From Clostridiales bacterium (GTDB taxonomy: Bacteria; Bacillota; Clostridia; Lachnospirales; Lachnospiraceae): a stretch of DNA of 64,000 nt. Position numbers and translations under genes: made by a program. Shown here in pieces: positions 26,601 to 34,631 of the stretch; positions within the stretch are counted from its first letter, which is position 1; the number at the start of each line of letters is the position of its first letter. The stretch is taken from positions 20,265 to 84,264 of the forward strand of contig JAJBUA010000031.1 in the NCBI GenBank assembly GCA_020860565.1, written 5' to 3'. The notes below the pieces were generated by a model. The model ran no database searches. It was not told where the DNA came from and saw nothing but the letters and a program-made list of their open reading frames with translations.

Positions 26601-28117
26601 AGCTTTCCAAACAGGGATTTGATATCCCCTTTGAAACGTTTCTTGGGTTTAAGGGAGATAAGGAGCCGGATATTGATCTGAATTTCTCCGGTGAGTATCA
26701 GAGTAAGGCTCATGATTATACGGAGGTAATCTTTGGCAAGGGTCAGACTTTCCGCGCGGGTACGATCGGTACGCTGGCGGATAAGACGGCCTTCGGCATG
26801 GTGAAGCACTATTATGAAGACCGCGGAGTTCATAAGCGCGGCTGCGAGATTGACCGGATCGTGAAGGGCTGTGTCGGGATCCGCCGCACGACCGGACAGC
26901 ATCCCGGCGGCATCGTTGTGCTGCCGATCGGTGAAGAGATCTATTCCTTTACCCCGGTCCAGCGTCCGGCAAATGATATGACGACCAAGACGGTAACGAC
27001 CCATTTTGATTATCATGCCATCGATCATAACCTGCTTAAACTGGACATACTGGGACACGATGATCCGACCATGATCCGTATGCTGCAGGATCTGACCAAA
27101 ATCGATCCGGTACGGGATATCCCGCTGGATTCCCCGGAAGTGATGTCACTTTTTCAGAATACGTCCGCTCTCGGCATCACACCGGACGATATCGGCGGAT
27201 GCCAGCTCGGCGCCCTCGGCATACCCGAATTCGGCACTGACTTCGCGATGCAGATGCTGATGGATGCGAAACCAAAATATTTCTCCGATCTTGTTCGGAT
27301 CGCCGGACTTGCCCATGGCACGGATGTATGGCTGGGCAACGCCAAGGACCTGATTCTCAGCGGCCAGGCGACGATTCAGACCGCGATCTGCTGCCGTGAT
27401 GACATTATGGTCTACCTGATCCAGATGGGACTGGAAGAGGGTCTTTCCTTTACGATCATGGAGAGCGTCCGTAAAGGAAAGGGGTTAAAACCGGAATGGA
27501 TCGAAGAAATGAAGGCTCATGATGTCCCGCAGTGGTACATCGACTCGTGCCTTAAGATCAAATATATGTTCCCTAAGGCGCACGCAGCCGCGTACGTCAT
27601 GATGGCATGGCGGGTCGCCTATTGTAAGGTGTTTCATCCGTTGGCCTATTATGCGGCGTTTTTCAGTATCCGCGCGAGCGGCTTTTCCTATGAGCTGATG
27701 TGCCAGGGAAGGGATAAACTGGAATACCACCTGGCAGACTTTAAAAAAAGAGCCAATACCCTGTCCAAGGCAGAGCAGGATACGCTGCGGGACATGCGGA
27801 TCGCGCAGGAAATGTACGCAAGAGGCTTTGAATTTATGCCGATCGACCTGTACCGTGCCAATGCCACCCGTTTCCAGATCATAGACGGAAAACTGATGCC
27901 GTCCTTTACCAGTATCACCGGGATGGGACAAAAAGCCGCCGAGTCCCTGCAGGACGCCGCGATGGACGGCCCATTCCTCTCACGGGAAGATCTGCGAACC
28001 CGCGGCAAAGTGAGCAAGACCATGTGCGACCTGATGGGAGACATGGGACTCCTTGGTGACCTGCCCGAAGAAAACCAGCTCTCCCTGTTCGATTTCGCCC
28101 TGCAAGCTACAGGGTAA
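23678..28117 (+). CDS. polC: DNA polymerase III, PolC type (replicative, with proofreading)
   Basis: PolC is the main leading-strand polymerase of low-GC Gram-positives. The 1479-residue protein has the expected order: N-terminal domain, OB domain (VTVRGQILSKDSR), PHP domain from about 362 (VELHCHTKMSDMDG) interrupted by a DEDDh exonuclease (VVFDIETTGFSPEKNKIIEIG from about 452; HNASFDVSF; HHRAVDDAEATA), then the polymerase core with GSRGSVGSSF and PDIDLNFSGEYQ, a zinc module with paired CPQC/CPRC cysteines, and the C-terminal helix-hairpin-helix. It starts directly after ispG. A linker at about 200-245 is Ala/Pro/Lys-rich. Confidence 0.98.
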   Translation: MKAFLDVFPGLHMTEEMEGLLKLVEVDRVTMTSDRSLIRVYMVSPRLIHKKNIISLENGIRDQLFPGKLVTVKIFEKYRLSAQYNPEKLLKAYRDSLLYELKNYSIIEYNMFRKAKITFPRPDQLHLTVENTMVNREKVGELQRILEKVFHERCGLPTSVEFEYVDPQECPERKVPLTGEIEEYLSARREVGNLNPAPAAPAPVEKKTAGKRDIPQQDGARRDAPKKRSWSDGNYRSSDHPDVLYGRNFDDDFIEIDKIEGEMGEVTVRGQILSKDSRVTKSGKTIFIFPITDFTDTITVKVFANEENVEILDAAIQTGSFIRLKGNTTIDRFDGELTIGSVRGIKKCEDFRLKRADQSPVKRVELHCHTKMSDMDGVSEVKDIIRQAKAWGMPAIAITDHGCIQAFPDAFHTLDKGDDFKIIYGVEGYLVDDVRALVENPQGQNFEDPFVVFDIETTGFSPEKNKIIEIGAVKIERGEITDRFSTFVNPCEPIPYEIEQLTGINDNMVLPADTIDTVLPEFLRFCEGCAIVAHNASFDVSFIQFQAKRLGMTFSPTVLDTVEIARQLLPNLNRYKLDTVAKALNVSLENHHRAVDDAEATAHIFLKFVKMLHERGIDDLKGLNAISRLSAEAIKKMPTWHVIILAKNEIGRVNLYRLVSWSHIDYFSKRPRIPKSLLDEYREGLLIGSACEAGELFQALLRGQPEETLLKIADFYDYLEIQPLGNNAFMLRNEKSTVKTWEDLKECNRRILALGDALGKPVCATCDVHFLNPEDEVYRRIVMAGQGFSDADEQAPLFLRTTEEMLKEFDYLGPDRAEEVVITNTRKICDMCETIAPVRPDKSPPVIADSDETLRKICYDRAYEIYGEELPKIVVDRLERELHSIISNGFAVMYIIAQKLVWKSNEDGYLVGSRGSVGSSFVAYLAGITEVNSLSPHYLCPQCHYYDFDSEEVKKYSGMAGCDMPDKICPRCGSKLSKQGFDIPFETFLGFKGDKEPDIDLNFSGEYQSKAHDYTEVIFGKGQTFRAGTIGTLADKTAFGMVKHYYEDRGVHKRGCEIDRIVKGCVGIRRTTGQHPGGIVVLPIGEEIYSFTPVQRPANDMTTKTVTTHFDYHAIDHNLLKLDILGHDDPTMIRMLQDLTKIDPVRDIPLDSPEVMSLFQNTSALGITPDDIGGCQLGALGIPEFGTDFAMQMLMDAKPKYFSDLVRIAGLAHGTDVWLGNAKDLILSGQATIQTAICCRDDIMVYLIQMGLEEGLSFTIMESVRKGKGLKPEWIEEMKAHDVPQWYIDSCLKIKYMFPKAHAAAYVMMAWRVAYCKVFHPLAYYAAFFSIRASGFSYELMCQGRDKLEYHLADFKKRANTLSKAEQDTLRDMRIAQEMYARGFEFMPIDLYRANATRFQIIDGKLMPSFTSITGMGQKAAESLQDAAMDGPFLSREDLRTRGKVSKTMCDLMGDMGLLGDLPEENQLSLFDFALQATG

Positions 28118-28172
28118 AAGGATGTGCTTTCCATACCGGAAGAAATCTTTGATCACTAATGTTATTTTAAAT

Positions 28173-28330
28173 CAGGAAAGTAGTCCCAGAGAGGGAAACA
28201 TATCCGCAGAGGACATTTTTCACGTCGGCACTTAGTGAGCCGGATGATTCTCCGGCGAACTTAGCACCGTTACGTGAAAACCTGAGTGCAAACGGTCCTC
28301 GGAGGATATGTTTTCCTCTCTGGGACGGAC
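28173..28330 (+). other. Structured intergenic element, copy 1 (candidate RNA or hairpin mobile element)
   Basis: Lies in the 301-base gap between polC and the tRNA operon. A 144-nt core (28183-28326) is enclosed by a 23-bp stem (28183-28205 with 28304-28326, one G-T pair). Inside are GAGGAC/GTCCTC (28209-28214, 28295-28300) after a 3x3 internal loop, TTTTCACGT/ACGTGAAAA (28217-28225, 28272-28280) and an apical hairpin GCCGGA/TCCGGC (28239-28244, 28251-28256). GCACTTAG (28228-28235) can pair with CTGAGTGC (28282-28289), making a pseudoknot. A second copy at 53936-54093 keeps all helices, with compensatory changes. The conserved block includes CAGG(A/G)AAGTA before and GGAC after the stem. Function is unknown. 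The rest of the gap holds only the tRNA promoter. Confidence 0.85.
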
Positions 28331-28374
28331 GTGGAGAACAGAAAAATTCGGTGAAAAATATTTTAAAAATTTTC

Positions 28375-28403
28375 TTGACAATTAAAACAATTCATAGTAT
28401 ACT
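28375..28403 (+). promoter_or_regulatory. Near-consensus vegetative promoter of the tRNA operon
   Basis: TTGACA (28375-28380) and TATACT (28398-28403) are separated by exactly 17 bases. Transcription would start about ten bases before the tRNA-Pro gene. Confidence 0.92.
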
Positions 28404-28418
28404 TTCATCGTTCGACAT

Positions 28419-28492
28419 CGAGGCGTGGCTCAGTTTGGTAGAGCGCTGCGTTCGGGACGCAGAGGTCGCAAGTTCAAATCTTGTCGCCTCGA
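28419..28492 (+). tRNA. tRNA-Pro (CGG)
   Basis: A full cloverleaf can be drawn: acceptor CGAGGCG with CGCCTCG, anticodon stem CTGCG/CGCAG enclosing TTCGGGA (anticodon CGG), T-loop GTTCAAATC. The discriminator is A and no CCA is encoded. Confidence 0.96.
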
Positions 28493-28519
28493 TTGCTTAA
28501 AAAGCATACACATTGACAT

Positions 28520-28591
28520 GGCCTTGTGGTCAAGCGGCTAAGACGACGCCCTCTCACGGCGTAATCCCGGGTTCGATTCCCGGCAAGGTCA
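28520..28591 (+). tRNA. tRNA-Glu (CTC)
   Basis: Acceptor GGCCTTG pairs with CAAGGTC (one G-T), anticodon stem ACGCC/GGCGT encloses CTCTCAC (anticodon CTC), and the T-arm is CCCGGGTTCGATTCCCGG. No CCA is encoded. Confidence 0.95.
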
Positions 28592-28630
28592 TTATAAGAT
28601 GCTTTGGATGCGAGTCCAAAGCATTTTATT

Positions 28631-28703
28631 GCTTCCATAGCGCAGTTGGTAGCGCACTTCACTCGTAATGAAGGGGTCGCCAGTTCGAGTCTGGCTGGAA
28701 GCT
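28631..28703 (+). tRNA. tRNA-Thr (CGT)
   Basis: Acceptor GCTTCCA pairs with TGGAAGC, anticodon stem CTTCA/TGAAG encloses CTCGTAA (anticodon CGT), and the T-loop is GTTCGAGTC. The discriminator is T and no CCA is encoded. Confidence 0.96.
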
Positions 28704-28714
28704 GAGTAAAGGAA

Positions 28715-28739
28715 CCCCGCATTGGATGCGGGGTTTTTT
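28715..28739 (+). terminator. Strong terminator of the tRNA operon
   Basis: A perfect 7-bp stem, CCCCGCA (28715-28721) with TGCGGGG (28727-28733), closes a five-base loop and is followed by six Ts. Confidence 0.93.
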
Positions 28740-28746
28740 CGTATGA

Positions 28747-28839
28747 TGCACACGGACGGATATGGAAATTTTGCAGCTGACGCTGCATCCGCCCGGCGCG
28801 GACGAGCGGTAGCCGGGAAATCCGTCTCCTGCTCGATCA
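28747..28839 (+). repeat. Dispersed structured intergenic repeat, copy 2
   Basis: Starts TGCACACGGACGGATA, has GCAGC-TGAC-GCTGC at 28773-28786 and a closing hairpin CGAGCGG (28803-28809) with CTGCTCG (28829-28835), then ATCA. As with the other copies it follows a terminator and here ends only about ten bases before the Shine-Dalgarno of the topoisomerase B gene, so it would form the mRNA leader if transcribed. Confidence 0.75.
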
Positions 28840-28856
28840 AGGCAAGGAGGAAGGAA

Positions 28857-30776
28857 ATGGCAAAATCACAGTACAACGCAGACAGTATTACCGTGTTGGA
28901 GGGTCTGGAAGCCGTCCGCAGGCGTCCGGGCATGTATATCGGCAGCATCGGGACCAAGGGCCTGAATCATCTGATTTACGAGATTGTAGATAACGCAGTG
29001 GATGAGCACCTGGCCGGATACTGCAATACAATTTTTGTGACTTTGGAAAAAGACGGTTCCTGTACCGTGCGCGACAATGGCAGGGGAATTCCGGTTGAGA
29101 TGCATAAAAAAGGTGTTTCCGCGGAGCGCGTGGTATTTACGACACTTCACGCCGGCGGGAAATTTGATAATGAGGCATATAAGACCAGCGGCGGACTGCA
29201 CGGTGTCGGTTCCTCTGTGGTCAATGCGCTTTCCGCAAGTCTGACCGTCAATGTCAGCAAAAACGGTTTGGTTTATCACGATGCCTATGTACGTGGAAAC
29301 GCTGTCGTTGATCTGGAAAAAGGACTGCTGCCGGTAACCGGGCGTACAAAAGAGACCGGAACAGAGATCAATTTCCTGCCGGATGCAGAGATTTTTGAAC
29401 ATATCCGTTTCCGTGCGGACTGGCTGAAGAGCCGTCTGCATGAGACGGCCTATCTGAATCCGGGCCTGACGATTTTTTATGAAAATTGCCGTGATGGGGA
29501 GGAGGAAAAGGTAACCTTCCATGAGTCCGAAGGGATCGTAGCCTATGTGAGGGAACTGAATACCGGAAAATCAGTGATCCATGAACCGATTTATTTCAAA
29601 GGAGAGTCCGAGCGGATCGAGGTGGAGGCCGCGATCCAGTTTGTTGATACCTTTGAGGAAAATGTTCTGGGATTCTGTAATAATATTTTCACGCAGGAGG
29701 GCGGCACTCATCTGGTAGGTTTTAAAACCCGCTTTACGCAGCTGATCAACGCGTATGCGAAGGAACTGGGTGTATTAAAGGAAAAGGATCCCAATTTTAC
29801 CGGCGCGGATACGCGAAACGGCATGACGGCGGTGATTGCCGTACGGCACCCGGATCCGATTTTTGAGGGACAGACCAAGACGAAATTAGCGAGCGCGGAC
29901 GCATCCAGGGCGGTTTCTGCGATTGCCGGAGATATGCTCCAGCATTATTTTGACCGTAATCTGGAGGTCTTAAAGGGAATTATCGCCTGTGCGGAGAAAT
30001 CGGCAAAGATCCGCAAGGCAGAAGAAAAAGCAAAAACCAACATGCTGACAAAGTCGAAGTTTTCCTTTGACAGCAACGGTAAGCTGGCAAATTGTGAGAG
30101 CCGCGACGCCTCCAGGTGCGAGATCTTTATCGTCGAAGGAGATTCGGCCGGCGGCTCAGCGAAGACGGCGCGAAACCGCATGTATCAGGCAATTTTGCCG
30201 ATCCGCGGCAAAATCCTCAATGTGGAGAAGGCGTCGATGGATAAAGTGCTGGCGAATGCGGAGATCAAAACCATGATTAACGCGTTTGGGTGTGGATTTT
30301 CTGAGGGCTACGGCAATGATTTTGATATTTCCAGGCTGCGGTATGATAAAATTATTCTCATGACGGATGCCGATGTGGACGGCAGTCATATCGATACCCT
30401 GCTGCTGACGTTTTTTTACCGTTTTATGCCGGAACTGATTCATGACGGGCATGTTTATCTGGCGATGCCTCCGTTATATAAGGCAGTTCCCTCCCGTGGA
30501 CAGGAGGTTTATCTGTATGATGACCGGGAACTGGATCGTTACCGGAAAACGCATAAAGGAGAGTTCCATCTGCAGCGCTATAAGGGTCTTGGCGAGATGG
30601 ATCCGGAACAGCTCTGGGAGACGACCTTAGACCCGGAGCGGCGAATCCTCAAACGGGTTGAGATCGAGGATGGACGACTGGCTTCCGAGGTTACCGGTCT
30701 GCTGATGGGAAGCGATGTGCCGCCGAGGAGACGGTTCATCTATGATCATGCGGACGAAGCGGAGATTGACGCGTAA
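28857..30776 (+). CDS. parE: Type II topoisomerase subunit B, topoisomerase IV-like
   Basis: The 639-residue ATPase/TOPRIM subunit of a type II topoisomerase. GHKL ATPase motifs are EIVDNAVDEH, VRDNGRGIPV and TSGGLHGVGSSVVNALS; the TOPRIM domain has FIVEGDSAGGSAK, LPIRGKILNVEKA and LMTDADVDGSHI; RYKGLGEMDPEQLWETT is near the end. The frame is open from 28722, but ATG 28857 with AAGGAGG matches the family start. Assignment to topo IV instead of gyrase rests mainly on the partner gene lacking a GyrA box. The pair would act in chromosome decatenation; a separate gyrase near dnaA would be expected elsewhere. Confidence 0.85.
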   Translation: MAKSQYNADSITVLEGLEAVRRRPGMYIGSIGTKGLNHLIYEIVDNAVDEHLAGYCNTIFVTLEKDGSCTVRDNGRGIPVEMHKKGVSAERVVFTTLHAGGKFDNEAYKTSGGLHGVGSSVVNALSASLTVNVSKNGLVYHDAYVRGNAVVDLEKGLLPVTGRTKETGTEINFLPDAEIFEHIRFRADWLKSRLHETAYLNPGLTIFYENCRDGEEEKVTFHESEGIVAYVRELNTGKSVIHEPIYFKGESERIEVEAAIQFVDTFEENVLGFCNNIFTQEGGTHLVGFKTRFTQLINAYAKELGVLKEKDPNFTGADTRNGMTAVIAVRHPDPIFEGQTKTKLASADASRAVSAIAGDMLQHYFDRNLEVLKGIIACAEKSAKIRKAEEKAKTNMLTKSKFSFDSNGKLANCESRDASRCEIFIVEGDSAGGSAKTARNRMYQAILPIRGKILNVEKASMDKVLANAEIKTMINAFGCGFSEGYGNDFDISRLRYDKIILMTDADVDGSHIDTLLLTFFYRFMPELIHDGHVYLAMPPLYKAVPSRGQEVYLYDDRELDRYRKTHKGEFHLQRYKGLGEMDPEQLWETTLDPERRILKRVEIEDGRLASEVTGLLMGSDVPPRRRFIYDHADEAEIDA

Positions 30777-30794
30777 GACAGGGAGGAGAGAGCG

Positions 30795-33029
30795 ATGGCA
30801 GAGAAAATATTAAGAACGGAATTTTCCGAGGAAATGCAGCGCAGCTACCTGAATTATTCGATGAGTGTCATCACCGCGCGTGCGATCCCGGATGCGAGAG
30901 ACGGGTTAAAGCCGGTGCAGCGGCGCGTGCTGTATGATATGAATGAGTTAAAGCTGGGGCATGATAAGCCACACCGGAAGTCTGCGCGTATTGTGGGCGA
31001 TACCATGGGTAAATACCATCCGCATGGGGACAGTTCGATCTATGAGACGCTGGTGGTCCTCTCCCAGGATTTTAAAAAGGGGATGCCGTTAGTGGACGGA
31101 CATGGCAATTTTGGCTCGATTGAAGGAGACGGCGCCGCGGCGATGCGTTATACGGAGGCGAGGCTGGAGAAATTTGCGGAAGATGTGTATCTAAAGGATC
31201 TGGATAAGACCGTCAACTTTGTACCAAACTACGATGAATCTGAGAAAGAGCCGGAGGTTCTGCCGGTCCGCGTGCCGAATCTGCTGATTAACGGCGCGGA
31301 AGGGATTGCGGTCGGTATGAGTACCAGCATTCCGCCTCATAATCTGGGTGAAGTCATCGATGCGGTGGAGGCTTATCTGGACAACCGGGATATCTCAACA
31401 GAGGAACTGATGCAGTTGATGCCCGGACCGGATTTCCCGACCGGCGGCGTGATTGCCAACCGGAAAGAACTAGTTGAGATTTATGAGACCGGCGTGGGAA
31501 AGATCCGGCTGCGGGGCAAGGTTGAGATTGAGAAGGGAAAGAAAAGAAATGACCGGGATAAGCTGGTAATCACGGAGATTCCTTACACCATGATCGGAGC
31601 CGGGATCAATAAATTTCTGGTTGATGTGGCGGAACTCGTGGAATCCCGCCGTCTGCCGGATGTGACAGATATTTCCAACCAGTCCGGCAAGGAGGGGATC
31701 CGCATTGTCCTGGAATGTAAAAAGGACGCGGATGTTGAGAAGATCAAAAATATTCTCTATAAGAAAACAAAGCTGGAGGATACGTTCGGCGTTAATATGC
31801 TGGCGATTGCGGACGGACGTCCGGAGACGCTGAGCCTGAAAGGGATCCTGAAAAATTATCTGGATTTTCAGTATGAAAATAATACCAGAAAATATCAGGC
31901 GCTGCTGGAACGCGAACAGGAGCAAAAGGAGATTAAGGGCGGGCTGATCCGCGCCTGCGATGTGATCGACCTGATCATCGCGATTTTGCGCGGCTCCAAA
32001 AACCGCAAAGACGCCAAAGCCTGCCTGATGTGCGGGGATACCAGTAAGATTACATTCCGTACGACGGGCTGGGAAAGCGATGCGAAAAAGCTGGATTTTA
32101 CAGAAAAGCAGGCGGACGCGATCCTGGATATGCGTCTTTACAAACTGATCGGACTGGAAATTCTCGCATTGCAGAAGGAATACAAAGAGTGTCTGAAAAA
32201 AATTGCCGAATATGAGAAAATTTTGAAGAACCGAAAAAATATGGATCGGGTGATTCGTGAGGATCTGGAGAAAATCAAAGAAGAGTTTGCCGTGCCGAGA
32301 AAAACGAGAATCGAGGACAGTGAGGAAGCCGTATATATCGAAGAACCAGTGGCTGTCCAGGACGCTGTTTTCGTCATGGATCGTTTTGGTTACTGTAAAT
32401 TGCTGGAGCAGAGCGTCTATGATAAGAATCAGCAGACGATCGATGCTGATTATCCGCATGTTATTTTCTGTCAGACAAGCGACCGGATCTGCATCTTTAC
32501 CAATACAGGAAGCCTGCACCAGATGAAACTGGCAGACGTACCGTTTGGCAAGCTGCGTGACAAGGGGACGCCGATTGATAATCTGAGTAAGTATGACGGC
32601 AGCAAAGAAGACATCGTATTCCTTACCAGACTGGGAAATATTCAGGGTCAGCTGCTGCTCTTTGCGACCCGCATGGGTATGGTAAAACAGGTTCCGTCGG
32701 AAGAATTTCTGACGAATAACCGCACAGTGGCGGCGACGAAACTGCAGGAGGGCGATTTGCTGGCGGTTGTCCGTGTGGTCGGCCAGGAGACGGACATTGT
32801 GCTGGCAAGCTCCGCGGACATGATGCTGCGCTTTTCCATGGATGAGATTCCGCAGATGAAAAAGGGCGCGAAGGGCGTCCGCGGGATGCGTCTGGGCGAG
32901 GGGGAAACTCTGGAAGCGGTGTATTTCGTCAGCCAGCAGCCGCAGATCCTTTATAAGGGTAAGGAAGTTCATCTCAATAAGCTCAGATTGGCAAAGAGAG
33001 ACGGAAAGGGAAGCAAGGTGCGGTTTTAG
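30795..33029 (+). CDS. parC: Type II topoisomerase subunit A, topoisomerase IV-like
   Basis: This 744-residue breakage-reunion subunit has [17 protein letters not shown], the quinolone-resistance region [13 protein letters not shown] (Ser retained, Glu at the acidic position) and the catalytic Tyr in [10 protein letters not shown]. The C-terminal beta-pinwheel begins near 500. Where gyrases carry a QRRGGKG-type GyrA box in blade 1, this protein has [12 protein letters not shown], so supercoiling activity is not expected; a loose [10 protein letters not shown] occurs only near the end. It follows the B subunit by 18 bases with GGGAGGAG as Shine-Dalgarno. Databases may call it gyrA by similarity. 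Confidence 0.85.
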   Translation: MAEKILRTEFSEEMQRSYLNYSMSVITARAIPDARDGLKPVQRRVLYDMNELKLGHDKPHRKSARIVGDTMGKYHPHGDSSIYETLVVLSQDFKKGMPLVDGHGNFGSIEGDGAAAMRYTEARLEKFAEDVYLKDLDKTVNFVPNYDESEKEPEVLPVRVPNLLINGAEGIAVGMSTSIPPHNLGEVIDAVEAYLDNRDISTEELMQLMPGPDFPTGGVIANRKELVEIYETGVGKIRLRGKVEIEKGKKRNDRDKLVITEIPYTMIGAGINKFLVDVAELVESRRLPDVTDISNQSGKEGIRIVLECKKDADVEKIKNILYKKTKLEDTFGVNMLAIADGRPETLSLKGILKNYLDFQYENNTRKYQALLEREQEQKEIKGGLIRACDVIDLIIAILRGSKNRKDAKACLMCGDTSKITFRTTGWESDAKKLDFTEKQADAILDMRLYKLIGLEILALQKEYKECLKKIAEYEKILKNRKNMDRVIREDLEKIKEEFAVPRKTRIEDSEEAVYIEEPVAVQDAVFVMDRFGYCKLLEQSVYDKNQQTIDADYPHVIFCQTSDRICIFTNTGSLHQMKLADVPFGKLRDKGTPIDNLSKYDGSKEDIVFLTRLGNIQGQLLLFATRMGMVKQVPSEEFLTNNRTVAATKLQEGDLLAVVRVVGQETDIVLASSADMMLRFSMDEIPQMKKGAKGVRGMRLGEGETLEAVYFVSQQPQILYKGKEVHLNKLRLAKRDGKGSKVRF

Positions 33030-33052
33030 GCGCATTCTTTTCAAAGAGTCTA

Positions 33053-33081
33053 TTGATTTTTCGGAAAATATGAGATAGGAT
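33053..33081 (+). promoter_or_regulatory. Probable promoter of asd
   Basis: TTGATT (33053-33058) and TAGGAT (33076-33081) are 17 bases apart, about 60 bases upstream of the asd start. Confidence 0.55.
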
Positions 33082-33143
33082 AGGAAAGATTCTAGAGGAA
33101 CGCCGTGTTTCGGCGGATCCGTGCGTATATGAGGAGAACAGTT

Positions 33144-34229
33144 ATGGACAAGAAATGGAAAGTCGGTATTCTGGGAGCTACCGGTATGGTAGGGCAGAGG
33201 TTTATTGCTCTGCTGGAAAATCATCCCTGGTTTGAGGTTGTTACCGTTGCGGCGAGTCCCCGCTCCGCCGGTAAGACTTATGAGGAGGCGGTCGGCGGCC
33301 GCTGGAAGATGACTACACCGATGCCGGAATCTGTGAAGAAGCTGGTAGTGATGGATGTCAACGATGTGGAGAACGTCGCAGCAACCGTTGATTTTGTGTT
33401 CAGTGCGGTTGATATGAAGAAAGAAGAGATCCGCGCGATCGAGGAGGAATACGCTAAGACGGAGACTCCGGTGGTTTCCAACAACAGTGCGCATCGCTGG
33501 ACGGTGGATGTGCCGATGGTTATCCCGGAGATTAATGCCGATCATTTTGCTCTGATTGAGTATCAGAAGAAACGTCTGGGTACGAAGAGAGGATTTATCG
33601 CGGTGAAGCCGAACTGCTCAATCCAGAGTTATACGCCAGCCCTGGCTGCCTGGCGGGAGTTTGAGCCGTATGAGGTTGTTGCTACCACTTATCAGGCGAT
33701 TTCCGGCGCCGGAAAGACTTTTAAGGACTGGCCGGAGATGGAGGGCAATATCATCCCGTACATCGGCGGTGAGGAGGAAAAGAGTGAGCAGGAGCCGTTG
33801 CGCGTGCTGGGAACGTTTGAGGACGGCGAGATCCGGAAAGCAGAAGATCTGAAAATTACCTGCCAGTGTATCCGTGTGCCGATCCTTAACGGACATACGG
33901 CCGCGGTATTTGTCCGCTTCCGCAGGAACCCGACCAAAGAGGAACTGATCGACCAGCTGGTGAAATTCAGCGGCCTGCCGCAGGAACTGAAGCTTCCGAG
34001 CGCGCCAAAGCAGTTTATCCAGTATCTGGAAGAAGATAACCGCCCGCAGGTTACGATGGATGTCGATTATGAAAATGGTATGGGTGTATCGATCGGACGT
34101 CTGAGGGAAGACAGCATTTACGACTACAAGTTTGTCGGCCTTTCCCATAATACCGTCCGCGGAGCTGCCGGCGGAGGGATTCTGTGCGCGGAGCTTCTGG
34201 CAGCGCAGGGGTATATTCCGACAAAGTAA
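33144..34229 (+). CDS. asd: Aspartate-semialdehyde dehydrogenase, archaeal/fungal-type branch
   Basis: Asd reduces aspartyl phosphate to aspartate semialdehyde, the branch point to lysine/diaminopimelate, threonine and methionine. The NADP-binding start is VGILGATGMVGQRF, the catalytic Cys is in AVKPNCSIQSY and the active-site His in CIRVPILNGHTAAV. The 361 residues and PNCSIQ motif match the long branch of the family seen in archaea, fungi and Clostridia instead of the E. coli type. The open frame begins at 33105, but ATG 33144 behind GAGGAG is the sensible start. Confidence 0.95.
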   Translation: MDKKWKVGILGATGMVGQRFIALLENHPWFEVVTVAASPRSAGKTYEEAVGGRWKMTTPMPESVKKLVVMDVNDVENVAATVDFVFSAVDMKKEEIRAIEEEYAKTETPVVSNNSAHRWTVDVPMVIPEINADHFALIEYQKKRLGTKRGFIAVKPNCSIQSYTPALAAWREFEPYEVVATTYQAISGAGKTFKDWPEMEGNIIPYIGGEEEKSEQEPLRVLGTFEDGEIRKAEDLKITCQCIRVPILNGHTAAVFVRFRRNPTKEELIDQLVKFSGLPQELKLPSAPKQFIQYLEEDNRPQVTMDVDYENGMGVSIGRLREDSIYDYKFVGLSHNTVRGAAGGGILCAELLAAQGYIPTK

Positions 34230-34276
34230 GACGGCCTGTTTTGCATGATTCTTACAAATCGCGAAAAAGCTTCTAG

Positions 34277-34304
34277 TGTATTCGGTTTTCTTTGGCGCAT
34301 ACTA
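34277..34304 (+). promoter_or_regulatory. Sigma-G-like (forespore) promoter of the spore protein gene
   Basis: CATACTA at 34298-34304 matches the sigma-G -10 pattern CATnnTA. TGTATT (34277-34282) is the best -35 candidate, with a 15-base gap, slightly short of what I expect. No vegetative promoter is visible here, and the downstream gene product is of a class transcribed in the forespore. Confidence 0.65.
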
Positions 34305-34349
34305 ACGGTGTAACAAAAAACAACGCCAAAAGAAAAGGAGGCCGATTTT

Positions 34350-34556
34350 ATGTCAGGCAAATCTTCAAACAGAGCTGAAGTACCGGAAGCAAAAGAGGCA
34401 CTGGATCGTTTTAAGATGGAGGTAGCTCAGGAACTGGGAGTTCCGTTAACCGAAGGCTATAACGGAAACCTGACCTCAGCACAGAATGGATCTGTGGGTG
34501 GTCATATGGTTAAGAAAATGATTGAAGCTCAGGAAAAGAAAATGGCTGGTAAATAA
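34350..34556 (+). CDS. Small acid-soluble spore protein, alpha/beta type
   Basis: Alpha/beta SASPs coat spore DNA and shift it to an A-like form resistant to UV and chemicals. The 68 residues contain both family signatures: EAKEALDRFKMEVAQELGVP and the downstream GNLTSAQNGSVGGHMVKKMIE region. The germination-protease site is expected near the start of the first helix. AAGGAGG precedes ATG 34350 and a sigma-G-like promoter lies upstream. This is the best single indicator that the organism sporulates. Confidence 0.96.
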   Translation: MSGKSSNRAEVPEAKEALDRFKMEVAQELGVPLTEGYNGNLTSAQNGSVGGHMVKKMIEAQEKKMAGK

Positions 34557-34597
34557 ACCAGTCTCATGCAAAAGGCAATCATCGCCTGATAGCAGTC

Positions 34598-34630
34598 AAA
34601 AGGAGTCCGGATGAGGGCTCCTTTTCTTTT
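34598..34630 (+). terminator. Terminator after the spore protein gene
   Basis: AAAAGGAG (34598-34605) pairs with CTCCTTTT (34618-34625), with an inner CC/GG step, followed by CTTTTG. The third repeat copy begins right after it. Confidence 0.85.
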
Positions 34631-34631
34631 G

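Noticed and set aside
28053-28235. 60-codon frame at the end of polC running into the structured element
   Set aside because: It starts inside polC, has no Shine-Dalgarno, and ends within the paired core of the element.
28183-28326. Reading the structured element as a simple terminator
   Set aside because: The stem is far longer than a terminator, contains a 98-nt conserved core with several helices, and is not followed by a T-run.
31470-33545. 691-codon open frame on the - strand
   Set aside because: It lies opposite the topoisomerase A gene and the start of asd, both with clear family motifs. The translation has no recognisable domain and is rich in His, Arg, Ile and Leu, as expected for the reverse of a real gene.
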